Below are positions 17,565-26,528 of a stretch of DNA of 39,504 nt, one piece after another. How positions within the stretch are numbered: the stretch's first letter is position 1; each line of letters opens with the position of its first letter. Where the stretch lies: contig JAAUTS010000008.1 in the NCBI GenBank assembly GCA_012031345.1, forward strand, positions 1 to 39,504. The letters are read 5' to 3'. The notes below the pieces were generated by a model that was given only the letters and a program-made list of their open reading frames with translations, did not search any database and was not told the origin of the DNA. This DNA comes from Blastochloris sp. (GTDB lineage: Bacteria > Verrucomicrobiota > Verrucomicrobiia > Methylacidiphilales > JAAUTS01). The position numbers and the translations under genes are program-made.

Positions 17565-17666
17565 AGTAGCGCGGGCATCTTGCCCGCTGCCTTGGGCGTC
17601 TCGCCCAAGGCTCTTGTTTTCAATCTCCGATGAATGAATCCCAAAAAGCCAGGCACGATGCCCGGC
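17565..17666 (+). repeat. Hairpin dispersed repeat, copy 2
   Basis: It begins AGTAGC and forms GCGGGCA-TCT-TGCCCGC (17571-17587), then CCTTGGGCG-TCT-CGCCCAAGG (17590-17610). A third hairpin, GCC.GGCA..TGCC.GGC, lies at 17648-17666. Compared with copy 1 at 283-329, A-T pairs are replaced by G-C pairs on both sides of the stems, so pairing is kept. It lies downstream of metF and could end its transcript, although no T run follows. Confidence 0.7.
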
Positions 17667-17698
17667 TTAGCCATCCGACCCCAACTTTCCCAAGACAT

Positions 17699-17764
17699 CC
17701 GTGGAGTGTAAGGGTCCGCTATCAACAACTCGAAACCCAAAACTAGGAACTAAAAACTTTCCCC
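17699..17764. repeat. Dispersed intergenic repeat (ACTCGAAACCC family), copy 2
   Basis: GTGGAGTGTAAGG is followed by GCTATCAACAACTCGAAACC and AAACTAGGAACTAAAAACT, in the same order as in the 13205-13290 copy. The repeat lies just upstream of the SOUL gene. A short dyad, AGGATA-TACCT-TATCCT (17789-17805), then abuts that gene's ATG and might be an operator or cover the ribosome binding site. Confidence 0.6.
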
Positions 17765-17805
17765 CTAGCCCATAGCACTTGCGATAAAAGGATATACCTT
17801 ATCCT

Positions 17806-18389
17806 ATGAAACTCGCCGCCTTCCTCCCCGCCGCTCTCTTGACCACTCTGCTGGGTGCCTCCGAACCCGGCCCTACGATTCCTTCCTATGTTGAGGAAGC
17901 TCCCCTGCCGGAAGGTTGGCCCAAGCCCGGCCCCCTACATCAGGTGCTGATCAAGTCCTACCCCGCTTACCGCGCCGCCTTCACCACGCGCACGGCGGAT
18001 GGCTGGGCCTTCTGGACTCTCTTTGGCCATATCAAAAAGCAGGGCATTCCGATGACCTCCCCCGTTGAATGGGCTTCGACCCGAACTCTCCGCGCTTGAA
18101 GCGGGCTGGCATGGCCTTCCTCTACCAAAACATCCAGGTGGGTCAGACAGGGCAGGCAGGCTCCGGAGTTGATGTCCGTGATGTTCCGCCGATTCAAGCC
18201 GCCACCTACGCCTGGCAGGGTGATGATGGCACCAAGGAAATCCAGATCGCCCGCGAAAAGCTTGACGCCTTTCTTTTGGACAAGGGGCAAAAAGCCTCCG
18301 GCTACCGACTCCTCGGCTACAACGGACCCGACACCCCGGCCCGACTCCGCACCTGGGAATTCCAAGCCCTTTTACCAACGACCCACTGA
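17806..18389 (+). CDS. SOUL-family heme-binding protein, exported (one frameshift)
   Basis: A signal peptide (MKLAAFLPAALLTTLLGAS) opens the protein. The core has the SOUL/HBP hallmarks: YPAYRAAFTT, FWTLFGHIKKQGIPMTSPVE, FLYQNIQVG and YAWQGDDGTKEIQIAREKLDAFLL. SOUL proteins bind heme or related tetrapyrroles. The ATG frame ends early at 18099, after SPVEWASTRTLRA. One A missing at 18068-18069 accounts for it; with it the reading is SPVEMGFDPNSPRLKRAGM and runs to 18389, about 194 residues. The next gene starts 59 bases on. A periplasmic heme role is inferred. Confidence 0.85.
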
Positions 18390-18448
18390 TTCCCGTGCCC
18401 GTAACCCACAGCTTGCCTTTCCCATCCACTCAGGCAGCATCCTGAGCG

Positions 18449-19345
18449 ATGGCAACCAAGGTCATCTCCTTCATCAACTTCAAAGGCGGCGTGGGAAAAA
18501 CTGCCTCCACCGTGAACCTGGCCGCATGCTTGGCCGCTTATCACAGGAAAAAAGTGCTCGTGGTGGATCTAGATCCCCAGTGCAACAGTTCCCTCTGGCT
18601 CCTGCAACCCGAAGAATGGCGCAAGCACGTGGACGGAGCCGCCCGCTCCGTGCATCAACTCTTCCGCGACCACATCAATGGCACCCATGTCTTTGACTTC
18701 GATCAGGCGGTGATTCGCGGTGTCCCCCGCCGTGACGGATACCCACTGATTTCCCACCTGGATCTTCTTCCCGCCTCCGTGGATCTGCTCCGCATCGAGG
18801 ACCAAATTTATCAAAATAAATACAGCCAGTTTTTCACCTTTCTCCATAAATCGCTCAAACCCCATTTCTCCGAATACGACTATGTTTTCTTCGATTGCCC
18901 GCCGAACCTTTATGCCGTGACCAAAAACGCCCTCTTTGCTTCAGACTACTGTCTGGTTCCCTACGTCCCTGACTACCTTTCCCTCTCCGGCTTCCAGGTC
19001 CTGGCCGAGGAGGTGGATCTCTTCGCCCACAAAATCAGTGGCTTTGTCACCGGACGCAGGCGCGTCTCCATCGCTGCCCTACTAGTCAGCCACTACCGCA
19101 AGGTGGGCAACGTCTTTGATCATTCCATCAACGAATTGGAAATCCAACTGGCCCAAATCAAGGCCGCTGGTCAGGTTCATCCCAAGACCCTCATTCTTCA
19201 CCCCTACATCCGTCATTGCGTGGCCGTGGCGGAGTCCACCAGCGAACACCTGCCCGTCACCTTACACAAACAAACGTCCAACGGCGCACAGGATTATTAT
19301 CAGTTGGCCCAATCCTTTGACCAACACTTCGGGAGTTTAAAATGA
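18449..19345 (+). CDS. ParA/Soj-family ATPase (no ParB partner)
   Basis: ParA ATPases dimerise on DNA when they bind ATP and position DNA or protein cargo. The 298 residues have the deviant Walker A KGGVGKTAS (12-20), the A' motif DLDPQCNSS (40-48) and Walker B VFFDCPPN (146-153). Two Lys-rich C-terminal segments could bind DNA. No ParB gene or parS-like site is adjacent. Instead the stop overlaps the next ATG (ATGA, 19342-19345), so the cargo or regulator is probably the protein encoded there. This genomic setting differs from chromosomal parAB. Confidence 0.92.
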   Translation: MATKVISFINFKGGVGKTASTVNLAACLAAYHRKKVLVVDLDPQCNSSLWLLQPEEWRKHVDGAARSVHQLFRDHINGTHVFDFDQAVIRGVPRRDGYPLISHLDLLPASVDLLRIEDQIYQNKYSQFFTFLHKSLKPHFSEYDYVFFDCPPNLYAVTKNALFASDYCLVPYVPDYLSLSGFQVLAEEVDLFAHKISGFVTGRRRVSIAALLVSHYRKVGNVFDHSINELEIQLAQIKAAGQVHPKTLILHPYIRHCVAVAESTSEHLPVTLHKQTSNGAQDYYQLAQSFDQHFGSLK

Positions 19346-19959
19346 GCTACAACACTCTGACCCAACAACTCGAATCCTTGGCCCAGAAACTGCGGAAAAA
19401 TCCAACCCGACTCGGAGGTGCCTCTCTGGCCAAGGCCGCCAGCACCCTGACTAAGTCTCTCCTCTCCTTCGAAAAAAAAGTGGATGCCCTCATCAAGGGA
19501 AAGCACCCTTCCATCGAGGCGATGACTAACCTGCTCAACAGCCCGGCCAAAAAGCTCCTCAAAGCCCCCGACTGGCAAAAACTGCACCGCGCAGTCTTCC
19601 GTGCCACACCCGAGGGGCAAACTGCAGCCCAACTGCAAAAGCAATTCCTGACCCTCGCGACAGATCGTAATCTGGCCGAGCCCGCCTGCCTGGCCTTGGA
19701 GCAGAAGATCAAAGAGTTATCGATTCTCAACCGACCCGTCCCCAAGGAAAAGGCCGACCTCCAGGCCGAATTCCTCCGACTGGGCGGACTGGAGGAGGAA
19801 AGCGCGTTGCTCGAACTTGAACGACGTTGGAAACTGACCCAGATCAAAAATCTGGCCAAGGCCAACGCCATTCCCGTCACAAAAACCATGCCGCGTGATC
19901 GGCTTGAGTTGGAAATCCTCCGCTACGCCCGCCGTGCTCACACCAACATCAGCCCTTGA
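19342..19959 (+). CDS. Unrecognised helical protein with a SAP/Rho-N-like C-terminus
   Basis: The family is not recognised. The 205-residue product is almost wholly helical and charged, with coiled-coil-like stretches (LTQQLESLAQKLRK, LTKSLLSFEKKVDALIKG, QKQFLTLATDRNLAEPACLALEQKIKEL). The last 35 residues, IKNLAKANAIPVTKTMPRDRLELEILRYARRA, resemble the two-helix SAP or Rho N-terminal type of nucleic-acid-binding unit; this is pattern similarity only. It overlaps parA by four bases, and the nuclease frame begins inside its 3' end, so the three are very likely made together. It may take the place of ParB. Confidence 0.75.
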   Translation: MSYNTLTQQLESLAQKLRKNPTRLGGASLAKAASTLTKSLLSFEKKVDALIKGKHPSIEAMTNLLNSPAKKLLKAPDWQKLHRAVFRATPEGQTAAQLQKQFLTLATDRNLAEPACLALEQKIKELSILNRPVPKEKADLQAEFLRLGGLEEESALLELERRWKLTQIKNLAKANAIPVTKTMPRDRLELEILRYARRAHTNISP

Positions 19960-20401
19960 ACACCTGCGCCGGACACGGCAGGAGCGGGCCATTGAAGATT
20001 TATTGTTCAGCCACCCCGGCCTGATCGATCCGCGCTTGGCTCATCCCAAACGACAAGTCACCCTCTCCAAGGATTCCCGCGCGGATCTACTCTTCGAGGT
20101 TGGCCATCTGTTCATCCTCGTGGAAATCAAACGCGACATTATCCGCCCCGCCAGCCTCAGCCAAATCCAACGTTATGCCGCACGACTCCAAAAAGCACCG
20201 TCCCGGCTTCGCGGATATCTCGTGGCACCGGAAATCACAGCGGCCGCCCTCAAGGCCTTGAAACAAAGTCCCTTCCCCTTGGTTTACCGCCGGCTCGGAG
20301 TCGATATTCCCACCACGATCAAGGTCTGCCGCCAATGCCGCCACGCCTATGACGCCCGCCTCCACCGTTGCCCCCGGGACGGACAAACCCAAGTCCTCTA
20401 A
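19934..20401 (+). CDS. Probable PD-(D/E)XK nuclease with C-terminal zinc ribbon
   Basis: The 155-residue product has the order expected for a PD-(D/E)XK (NucS/DUF91-like) nuclease: RQERAIEDLLFSHPGLI with a helix Glu (17 or 21), then RADLLFEVGHLFILVEIKRD with Asp51 and the Glu64-x-Lys66 pair, then SQIQRYAARL. The C-terminus is a small Cys cluster, C-x2-C-x10-C-P-x-D-G (132-149), like short zinc ribbons. The GTG at 19934 is the preferred start; another GTG at 19895 lies further inside the preceding gene. Substrate and cleavage polarity are unknown. It ends 10 bases before the convergent regulator gene. Confidence 0.8.
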   Translation: MLTPTSALEHLRRTRQERAIEDLLFSHPGLIDPRLAHPKRQVTLSKDSRADLLFEVGHLFILVEIKRDIIRPASLSQIQRYAARLQKAPSRLRGYLVAPEITAAALKALKQSPFPLVYRRLGVDIPTTIKVCRQCRHAYDARLHRCPRDGQTQVL

Positions 20402-20411
20402 ACAGGGGAGC

Positions 20412-21901
20412 TTAATCCATCTGCATCTTTTTTTGGATGCCGAACTTTTCCACCCTCTTGCGCAGCGTGGCGCGGGTGATGCCCAGCAATTGGGCGGCCT
20501 GCACCTGATTGCCCTGCACCCGTTCCAAAGCCCTGACAATAAACGCTCGCTCTGAGGCGGGTAAAAGTTTCATCTTGGGATCGTTCTGCGCGGTTTGAAA
20601 AAGCAGCTCGTAGGCCTCTTCCACCCCGAAGCCCCCGGACGATACTACAGTCTCGACCGCACTCTGGGGTGGGGCAACAGCCGCCGGACTCGGCGGCGAA
20701 AACTCCGCCCCCCCGTTGTCCAAAATTTCCACGGGCAGATCCTTGGCCGTGACGGTGTCTCCATTGGCCAAAACCATGGCCCGTTGCAGACTGTTTTCCA
20801 ACTCCCGCACATTACCCGGCCAACGATAACGGCAAAGCAAAGCCAAGGCTTCGTCCGAGATTTTCGTCGGCCCCCCATTGTTGCGCGTCCGCCACTTGCT
20901 CATAAAATAGGAGATCAAGCCAGGAACATCACTCAAAACGATTCCGCAAGGGAGGCAGGGGAATGGTGAAAACATTTAAACGATAATAAAGATCTTCCCG
21001 GAACTCTCTCTTCTGACTGGCCGCCGCCAGATCCCGGTTGGTAGCGGCAATGATCCGAACATCGGAGCTGATGGTTTGGTTTCCTCCCACCCGCATGAAA
21101 TCTCCGTCCTGCAAAACACGTAATAGTTTTGATTGAATCGTCAGGGGCATCTCGCCGATTTCATCCAGAAATAGCGTTCCCCCATCGCACTGCTCAAAGC
21201 GCCCGATCCTCTGGGCAAAGGCTCCAGTGAAGGATCCCTTTTCATGCCCGAACAGTTCACTCTCCAGAAGATTTTCCGGAATGGCCGCGCAGTTGATGGC
21301 GACGAACATTTTGTTGTTCCGCTTGCTGTTGCTGTGAATGGCCCGCGCCACCAGCTCCTTGCCCGTGCCGCTCTCCCCCGTGATCAGCACGGTGGCATCC
21401 GTTTGGGCCACCTGTCCGATAAGTTTGTAAACCTGTTGAATGGCCGGAGCCGTGCCCACGATGCCCGTGCGAAAAGCGTCGGGATCGATCTGCCCGGCGT
21501 TGTTCGTCGAGCCTTCTGAAGCAGCCGAGGCCGCATCCACCGCCCGGCGCAACAGCTCCATCAGTTGAGGAATATCAAAGGGCTTGAGCACGTAGTCAAA
21601 AGCGCCCAGCTTCATCGCCTCAATCGCTGTTTGGGAAGTCCCGTAGGCCGTCATCATCAGAATGATCTGCTTGGGGTTGATGCGCCGCATCTCTCTCAAG
21701 GTATCGAGACCGTTCTCCTTACCCATGCGGATGTCCATGACCACCACATCCGGCTTTTCCTTTTCAAACCCGAACCCCCTCCTCCCCGCTGGATGCCGTC
21801 ACAATTTGCAATGGCTCCTTGGCCAGGAGTCGGGAAAAGGAATAATGCACGTCTTGCTCATCATCCACGATGAGGAGCTTCTTTTTCAAATCATCTGCCA
21901 T
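20412..21901 (-). CDS. NtrC-type sigma-54 response regulator (two frameshifts)
   Basis: The restored protein of about 495 residues has a receiver domain ([11 protein letters not shown]; phospho-acceptor Asp in [13 protein letters not shown]; Lys in VLKPFD). The AAA+ domain has GESGTGKE (Walker A), GSFTGA, the sigma-54 contact normally written [16 protein letters not shown] (Walker B) and [12 protein letters not shown] Fis-type helix-turn-helix ends it ([20 protein letters not shown]). The start at 21901 gives [15 protein letters not shown]. Frameshifts lie at 21775-21779 (one extra base in a C run) and 20935-20938 (one extra A on this strand's complement). No sensor kinase is adjacent, so it is an orphan. 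It requires RpoN promoters elsewhere. Confidence 0.93.
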
Positions 21902-21952
21902 CCTTGGTAGGGTAGATGGAAACAGCGGGGCGGAAAGATTTTTTCCTTAACC

Positions 21953-22984
21953 TCAGCGCGCCAGGCAAGCCTCAAACTCACGGTTCAACTCCGCCCGATC
22001 CAGATTGCGCCCGATGAATATCACCCGGTTTCGGCGTGGCTCCTCCCCCCAGGGACGGTCAGGTCGTCCGTCAAACAGCATGTGAACCCCCTGGAAAACA
22101 AAGCGCCTGTCCTCCCCCTGAATGCTGACCACGCCCTTCATGCGGAAAATATCCACTCCCTTTTCCCGCAAAAGCCGGCCCAACCATTGGTCAAACTTTT
22201 GCAAATCCAAATCCCCTGCCGTGGTAATCCCAACCGAGGTCACACTCTCATCATGCTCGTGGTCATGGTGCTCCTCCTCATGGTCATGGTGATGCTCATG
22301 GTCGTGATCGTGGTCGTCGTCATGATCATCATGCCCATGCTCACCCAAAAACTCCGGCTCCAACTCCATCGCCCGGTCCAAATTAAAACCACCCACGTTC
22401 AACACCTTGCCAATCTCAACATCCGCATTCACTGCCCGATGAATCTTGGCCACGGCATTGATGCCGCGCACCCGCTTTTCCAAAGCCTCCAACTCCTCCG
22501 GGCTGGCCAGATCGGTTTTATTCAAAATCAACACATCCGCAAAGGCCACCTGTTCCTGCGCCTCATGACTGTCCCCCAGATGCAGGCTGATGTGCCGCGC
22601 ATCCACCAGCGTCACGATTCCGTCCAACACATACTTGTCCTTCACCTCATCATCGGTAAAGAAAGTTTGCGCCACCGGACCGGGATCGGCCAGACCCGTG
22701 GTCTCAATCAACACCGCATCAAACTTGTCCTTGCGCTTGTGCAGACTGCCCAGAATCCTGATTAGATCCCCCCGCACCGTGCAACAGATGCAGCCGTTGT
22801 TCATCTCGAAAATCTCTTCATCACTGCGAATGACCAAATCCTGATCCACCCCGATTTCCCCAAACTCATTCTCAATCACCGCAATACGCTTGCCATGCTG
22901 CTCGGTCAGGATTCGATTGAGCAGCGTGGTTTTTCCCGCACCTAAAAAACCAGTCAACACCGTCACAGGAATAGGCTTCGTCAT
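21953..22984 (-). CDS. COG0523 (CobW/ZNG) GTPase with a His-rich loop
   Basis: COG0523 proteins are GTP-driven metal chaperones or insertases, many of them for zinc. Motifs in the 343 residues: GFLGAGKTT (12-20), the metal site CICC (65-68), ETTGLADP (94-101), NKTD (155-158). A loop at about 216-245 holds 14 His among Asp and Glu. The C-terminal CobW_C domain follows (FRMKGVVSI...[12 protein letters not shown]). The start at 22984 is preferred to 23044 because [15 protein letters not shown] is the normal opening. It is the last gene of the minus-strand metal run, 98 bases after the PepSY gene. The metal is inferred from context. Confidence 0.93.
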   Translation of the reverse strand: MTKPIPVTVLTGFLGAGKTTLLNRILTEQHGKRIAVIENEFGEIGVDQDLVIRSDEEIFEMNNGCICCTVRGDLIRILGSLHKRKDKFDAVLIETTGLADPGPVAQTFFTDDEVKDKYVLDGIVTLVDARHISLHLGDSHEAQEQVAFADVLILNKTDLASPEELEALEKRVRGINAVAKIHRAVNADVEIGKVLNVGGFNLDRAMELEPEFLGEHGHDDHDDDHDHDHEHHHDHEEEHHDHEHDESVTSVGITTAGDLDLQKFDQWLGRLLREKGVDIFRMKGVVSIQGEDRRFVFQGVHMLFDGRPDRPWGEEPRRNRVIFIGRNLDRAELNREFEACLAR

Positions 22985-23082
22985 GATCGGTACTATAGAT
23001 CGAAAGCTCCCGCCGTCAACGAAGCTCCCCACTCCCGCTCGCAAATCCTTCAGCCTTCGCGTCCTTGGCGTGAGACGCCTTG

Positions 23083-23766
23083 CTATCTCCGGGGACTTCT
23101 CAGAAACAAAACCACACCCAGCAGAGCTACCAAGGCAATCCCGGCGGTCGTGAAGGTAAGCACCCAGTTCCGAAGAGTCTTGTCCGGGATAAAAGCGAAT
23201 TTATGGAAATTGCTGAAGATATTCGCCTCGAATTGTTTGGCGTCATCCGTCGCGCGTGTGACGCTTCCGGTCATGGTGGAAACATAAACCCGGGTGCCTT
23301 TACCGTCCTCCGCGTCAAATCGATACACTGGCAGGATGCGATAAATGGAAATGTATTCGTCGTTGAACGCCGTCAGGTAATCCGTTTTCTTGACCTCTGC
23401 CCCGCCGAGGTTAATCGAAGCAATCTGGGCTGCATATCGTTCATCGGCTGTTTCATCCTTGTTTCCTGTCGAAGCACTGACGTAAACCGGGGGCTTCCCG
23501 TCCGAAGGATAAAGCTGATACCAGGGTTCACCCCCGATCTCGCGGATGGAGACCGCAGCCAGTTTGGATCCCGTCGGTAGCATCTGTGCAGCCATAAACG
23601 GAGAGACCACCAACTGTGAGGGATCCATGGCAGCGGAGGGCCCCGGCTTGGGCGGGGGCTTCTGCGTCATGGACATGATGTTATGCAATACGCCGCTCCC
23701 TGCCGCCAGAAAGACGAAAAGGCTGAAGACCAATCCCAGCCAGCGGTGGAGTTTTCTCAGCGTCAT
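23083..23766 (-). CDS. PepSY-associated membrane protein
   Basis: The protein starts [27 protein letters not shown], the usual first helix of the PepSY-TM family linked to siderophore and metal reduction or uptake. It has a periplasmic part of about 160 residues with a PepSY-like sheet ([32 protein letters not shown]) and ends in a second helix ([19 protein letters not shown]). Its 227 residues make it a short, two-helix version. The ATG overlaps the lipoprotein stop by four bases, so it is coupled to it and to the TonB-dependent receptor upstream. A role in processing a metal complex at the inner membrane is inferred. Confidence 0.82.
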   Translation of the reverse strand: MTLRKLHRWLGLVFSLFVFLAAGSGVLHNIMSMTQKPPPKPGPSAAMDPSQLVVSPFMAAQMLPTGSKLAAVSIREIGGEPWYQLYPSDGKPPVYVSASTGNKDETADERYAAQIASINLGGAEVKKTDYLTAFNDEYISIYRILPVYRFDAEDGKGTRVYVSTMTGSVTRATDDAKQFEANIFSNFHKFAFIPDKTLRNWVLTFTTAGIALVALLGVVLFLRSPRR

Positions 23767-24149
23767 GAATTTACTTTCAGACAGGAAAGACAACTCAACT
23801 CGATTTCCGGGCGACCCTTAAACTCACCGATCACTCCATGAACCTCAATCTGTTTGCCTTCCCATTCCTTGATTTTTTCCGGCCCGAGTTTTTCCACAAG
23901 CTCCGCCGGAACGATCACCGCAAAAGGCTCCTCTCCGGGTTTTCCGTCGAGACATAGTTTCCATTTTGCGCCGGGATCACTTCCGCAGGCATGGCAAAGA
24001 TACACTTTACCCTGCACGCGGGCCTCTTTCCCGATGTGGGAAGAGGCTTCGCTGGTGCTGAGTAAAGGCACTTCTTTCGAGCAGGCTGTTATCAGCAGGA
24101 TCAACCATAAACCAATCAACAATCGCCCGGCTGACTTTAATATTTCCAT
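23763..24149 (-). CDS. Lipoprotein with two Cys pairs and an OB-like fold
   Basis: A lipobox, LLITAC-S (Cys23), follows a hydrophobic stretch, so the protein is probably lipid-anchored. The 128 residues contain VYLCHACGSDPG and end [12 protein letters not shown], two C-x2-C pairs that may bind zinc or form disulphides. The middle (IGKEARVQGKVY ... WEGKQIEVHGVIGEF) has the strand pattern of small OB-fold periplasmic proteins. The ATG lies 13 bases inside the end of the TonB receptor gene and has a strong GGAGGAG ribosome site. Exact function is unknown. Confidence 0.8.
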   Translation of the reverse strand: MEILKSAGRLLIGLWLILLITACSKEVPLLSTSEASSHIGKEARVQGKVYLCHACGSDPGAKWKLCLDGKPGEEPFAVIVPAELVEKLGPEKIKEWEGKQIEVHGVIGEFKGRPEIELSCLSCLKVNS

Positions 24150-26380
24150 TCCACTCCTCCGTAGAATCCGATTCCTTCAGCCGGGTTGAACTGGGCGAGG
24201 TTTCCTCCCGCTGCGGTGCGGGCACGATCAATCACGCCTGTGGTGGCAATGTATTCTTCGTCGGTGAGGTTCTTACCTTCAACAAACACAGAGAATCCCC
24301 TCTTGCTCTGGTAACCCGCCTTGAATCCCAGGGTGGCATAGGCATCGGCAAAGAGGGTGTTGGCGAAGTCCACCGCATACTTTTCCATGGACCATTCCAC
24401 ATTGGGTCCGAAGTAGAACCCACAGGGATGTTCATAGAGCAGTTCCGCCTTGTAGAAATGCTCAGGAATTCCCGCCAACTGATTGGAGCCAAAGGCAGGA
24501 TCGGAATCAAAATAGAAATTGCTCCAGTTGTAAACCTGCTTCAACACAATACGATCTGCCTTGCCGGACTCATCTTTGGCCTCCGACAGCAGGGCATCCC
24601 ACAACGTGACATCCAGACCAAGCTCCACGCCCTGATGATGGGTGGCCGTGCCGTTGATGGTCTGGCTGGTATTGGGCAGAATTTCATATTGCAACAGCTC
24701 TTTATCCACCCAGGCATGGTAAAAGGCCGCATCCCATTGGAATCGGTCCCAGACCCCGCGGCTCCCGATTTCAATCGTGGTGGCCTCCTGGGCATCCAGA
24801 TTCTGCACCGCAATACTGGGCAGGGTTCCCACCCCGAAGTTGCCCCGGATGGTTTTAAGCTCCCCGAAGGTCGGAGGCTCGTAGCTGCGGCTCAGGTTGA
24901 GGAAAATGTTGGTTTGCGGTTGCAGATCATAACGCAAGCCGATCTTCGGGCTGATGCCATAATAATCCTGATGATCGGAGGCATTCCCGTCTCCTAAAAA
25001 TTGATCGATGAATTCCCGCTGGGCATAGACTGCCTGTATGCCCGTGATCAGATAAAGCGGGCCGGTGAGTTGATGATCATTTTGGGCATAGACCTCAAAG
25101 TTCCAACTCTCCTCGGTTCCGTCCCCGAACTGACGTCCCCGCGCTTCCGTATTGTTGAGATTTTCAAAGCGGGCGTCTTCGGTAATGCTGCCATTCGGAC
25201 TGATGCCGATGACAAAAGTATTTTTCCTTCCAAACAGATCGCGTTCATCGGTCCACTTGATATCGGAACCGAAGTTGTTGCTGACAAAATCGATGGTGCC
25301 GGGCCCGGTCGCAATCCCCGGTCCGGGTCCAAGCGACAGGATGTTGAAGATCGGGTGATCCAGATCTTTATTGGACCAATAGAAACCAGCATCAAGCCTG
25401 GCCTGGTCAAAAAGTGCTGTGGTTTTTGTGGCCGCCCGGTAGTAAGTGAAATCACGCTTGTCAATACGGGTGACATTCCCTGCGGAGGCTTGGGAAGGGT
25501 TCTGCTCGGCCTGTTCCTTGGTCAGGCTTCCGGGAAGTTCCGAGTCCGATTTCGCATAGTTAAAATAGAAGCGGGTTTCCACGTCATCGTTCACACGCCA
25601 ACCGATGTTGGCAAAGACGCGCTGGTTGTTTTGTTGGCTGTAATCGCGGAATCCGTCCACCGCACTTTGCGTCACTGTGGCATAATAATCAAAGGGTCCA
25701 GCCACATGACCTGAACTGATCTGACCTTTCCAGGTGCCATAACTACCAGCTTCCAAACGGATCTGAGCCAAAGAAGAATCATAGCCGGTGGGCGTGACAA
25801 AATTAATGGCTCCTCCCAGCGTGGATGAACCGTATTGTAAAGCATTCGCACCGCGAAATACCTCAATGTGTTGATACGCCAGGGGTTCGAATGCCTGCAT
25901 GTCAAAACCTCCGTCCGCCTCATTCAGCGTTAATCCGTCCTGTAGGACCTTGATCCCGCGACCATGGAAAGTGCGTTGAATCCCGGAACCACGAATGGAA
26001 ATACGGGCTTCTTCCGATCCGAAGCGGGACACCGCCAAGACACCCGGTTGAAACCCCAAAACATCCTGAAGATTAGAGGCCCGTCCTTTTTTATAATCTT
26101 CTGCCTGGATGAAATTGGTTCCCCCGGCCACCAGATTTAATTTTTCTTGAGCCTCACCGGAGCTGCCAGAGACTAACGAGCGATCGGCGTTTCCCTTGAC
26201 CACGACTTCGGACAAGGTTGTAGGTTTCGGTTCCAAAGCCGGTTCGTTCAGTTTGGCTTTGGCCTTTTGAGCTGACTCTGATTCTACTGTTTGTGCGCAC
26301 ACCACCGCGCCCGACACTGACAAAACAACTACCGCTACCACCGCTTTGGCCCAATGAGGCCGGATCCTTTGAACATTCAT
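24137..26380 (-). CDS. TonB-dependent outer-membrane receptor
   Basis: TonB-dependent receptors import metal complexes or cofactors across the outer membrane. The start at 26380 (MNVQRIRPHWAK) is chosen because GGAG lies nine bases ahead and a signal peptide ending VVCAQ follows; the open frame upstream to 26494 lacks one. A TonB-box-like LSEVVVKG precedes the plug domain (IQAEDYKKGRASNLQDVLGFQPGV, ISIRGSGIQRTFHGRGIKVLQDG, VFRGANALQYG). A 22-strand barrel fills the rest, with FVEGKNLTDEEYIAT near the end. The last residues are GVEWKY. At 747 residues the size is usual. Context points to zinc or a zincophore as cargo, but the sequence alone does not show this. Confidence 0.93.
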   Translation of the reverse strand: MNVQRIRPHWAKAVVAVVVLSVSGAVVCAQTVESESAQKAKAKLNEPALEPKPTTLSEVVVKGNADRSLVSGSSGEAQEKLNLVAGGTNFIQAEDYKKGRASNLQDVLGFQPGVLAVSRFGSEEARISIRGSGIQRTFHGRGIKVLQDGLTLNEADGGFDMQAFEPLAYQHIEVFRGANALQYGSSTLGGAINFVTPTGYDSSLAQIRLEAGSYGTWKGQISSGHVAGPFDYYATVTQSAVDGFRDYSQQNNQRVFANIGWRVNDDVETRFYFNYAKSDSELPGSLTKEQAEQNPSQASAGNVTRIDKRDFTYYRAATKTTALFDQARLDAGFYWSNKDLDHPIFNILSLGPGPGIATGPGTIDFVSNNFGSDIKWTDERDLFGRKNTFVIGISPNGSITEDARFENLNNTEARGRQFGDGTEESWNFEVYAQNDHQLTGPLYLITGIQAVYAQREFIDQFLGDGNASDHQDYYGISPKIGLRYDLQPQTNIFLNLSRSYEPPTFGELKTIRGNFGVGTLPSIAVQNLDAQEATTIEIGSRGVWDRFQWDAAFYHAWVDKELLQYEILPNTSQTINGTATHHQGVELGLDVTLWDALLSEAKDESGKADRIVLKQVYNWSNFYFDSDPAFGSNQLAGIPEHFYKAELLYEHPCGFYFGPNVEWSMEKYAVDFANTLFADAYATLGFKAGYQSKRGFSVFVEGKNLTDEEYIATTGVIDRARTAAGGNLAQFNPAEGIGFYGGVEWKY

Positions 26381-26453
26381 TTCTTTTCTCCACAGCAACG
26401 CAGACATCTCTGCGCCTTTTTTTGTAAGGGAAACCCCGAAGTTGGGACGTTTA

Positions 26454-26506
26454 CGCCTCCTCAGGGAGGCGGTATTTCCATCAAGCCGTCTCACGAGACG
26501 ACTACC
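26454..26506 (-). promoter_or_regulatory. Paired stem-loops in the leader of the TonB receptor gene
   Basis: The 148-base gap upstream of the receptor holds CGCCTCC-TCAG-GGAGGCG (26454-26471) and CGTCTC-AC-GAGACG (26487-26500). The second is enclosed by GGTA/TACC. Both lie in the transcribed leader if transcription comes from the gene upstream. No TGATAAT-type site is seen here. It may be an attenuator, an mRNA processing element or another dispersed hairpin repeat. It does not have the conserved core of cobalamin riboswitches. Confidence 0.45.
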
Positions 26507-26528
26507 ATTCGGGAGGGAAGGGGCAGAC

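Noticed and set aside
18449-19345. Chromosomal parAB/origin region
   Set aside because: No ParB, parS palindromes, DnaA boxes, gidA or rnpA are near, so this ParA is not taken as the origin-linked copy.
21775-21779. Programmed frameshift in the NtrC-type regulator
   Set aside because: No slippery heptamer with a downstream structure is evident, and the same type of homopolymer indel occurs in a dozen unrelated genes here.
22082-22765. Plus-strand frame opposite the first COG0523 gene
   Set aside because: Its Met/Val-rich stretch is the complement of the His-rich loop; no independent coding signal.
26380-26494. Upstream extension of the TonB receptor start
   Set aside because: The extension is Arg/Lys-rich and would bury the signal peptide; the GGAG-ATG at 26380 explains the start better.
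26381-26528. Cobalamin riboswitch before the TonB receptor
   Set aside because: No B12-box or conserved cobalamin core can be found; only two simple stem-loops are present.
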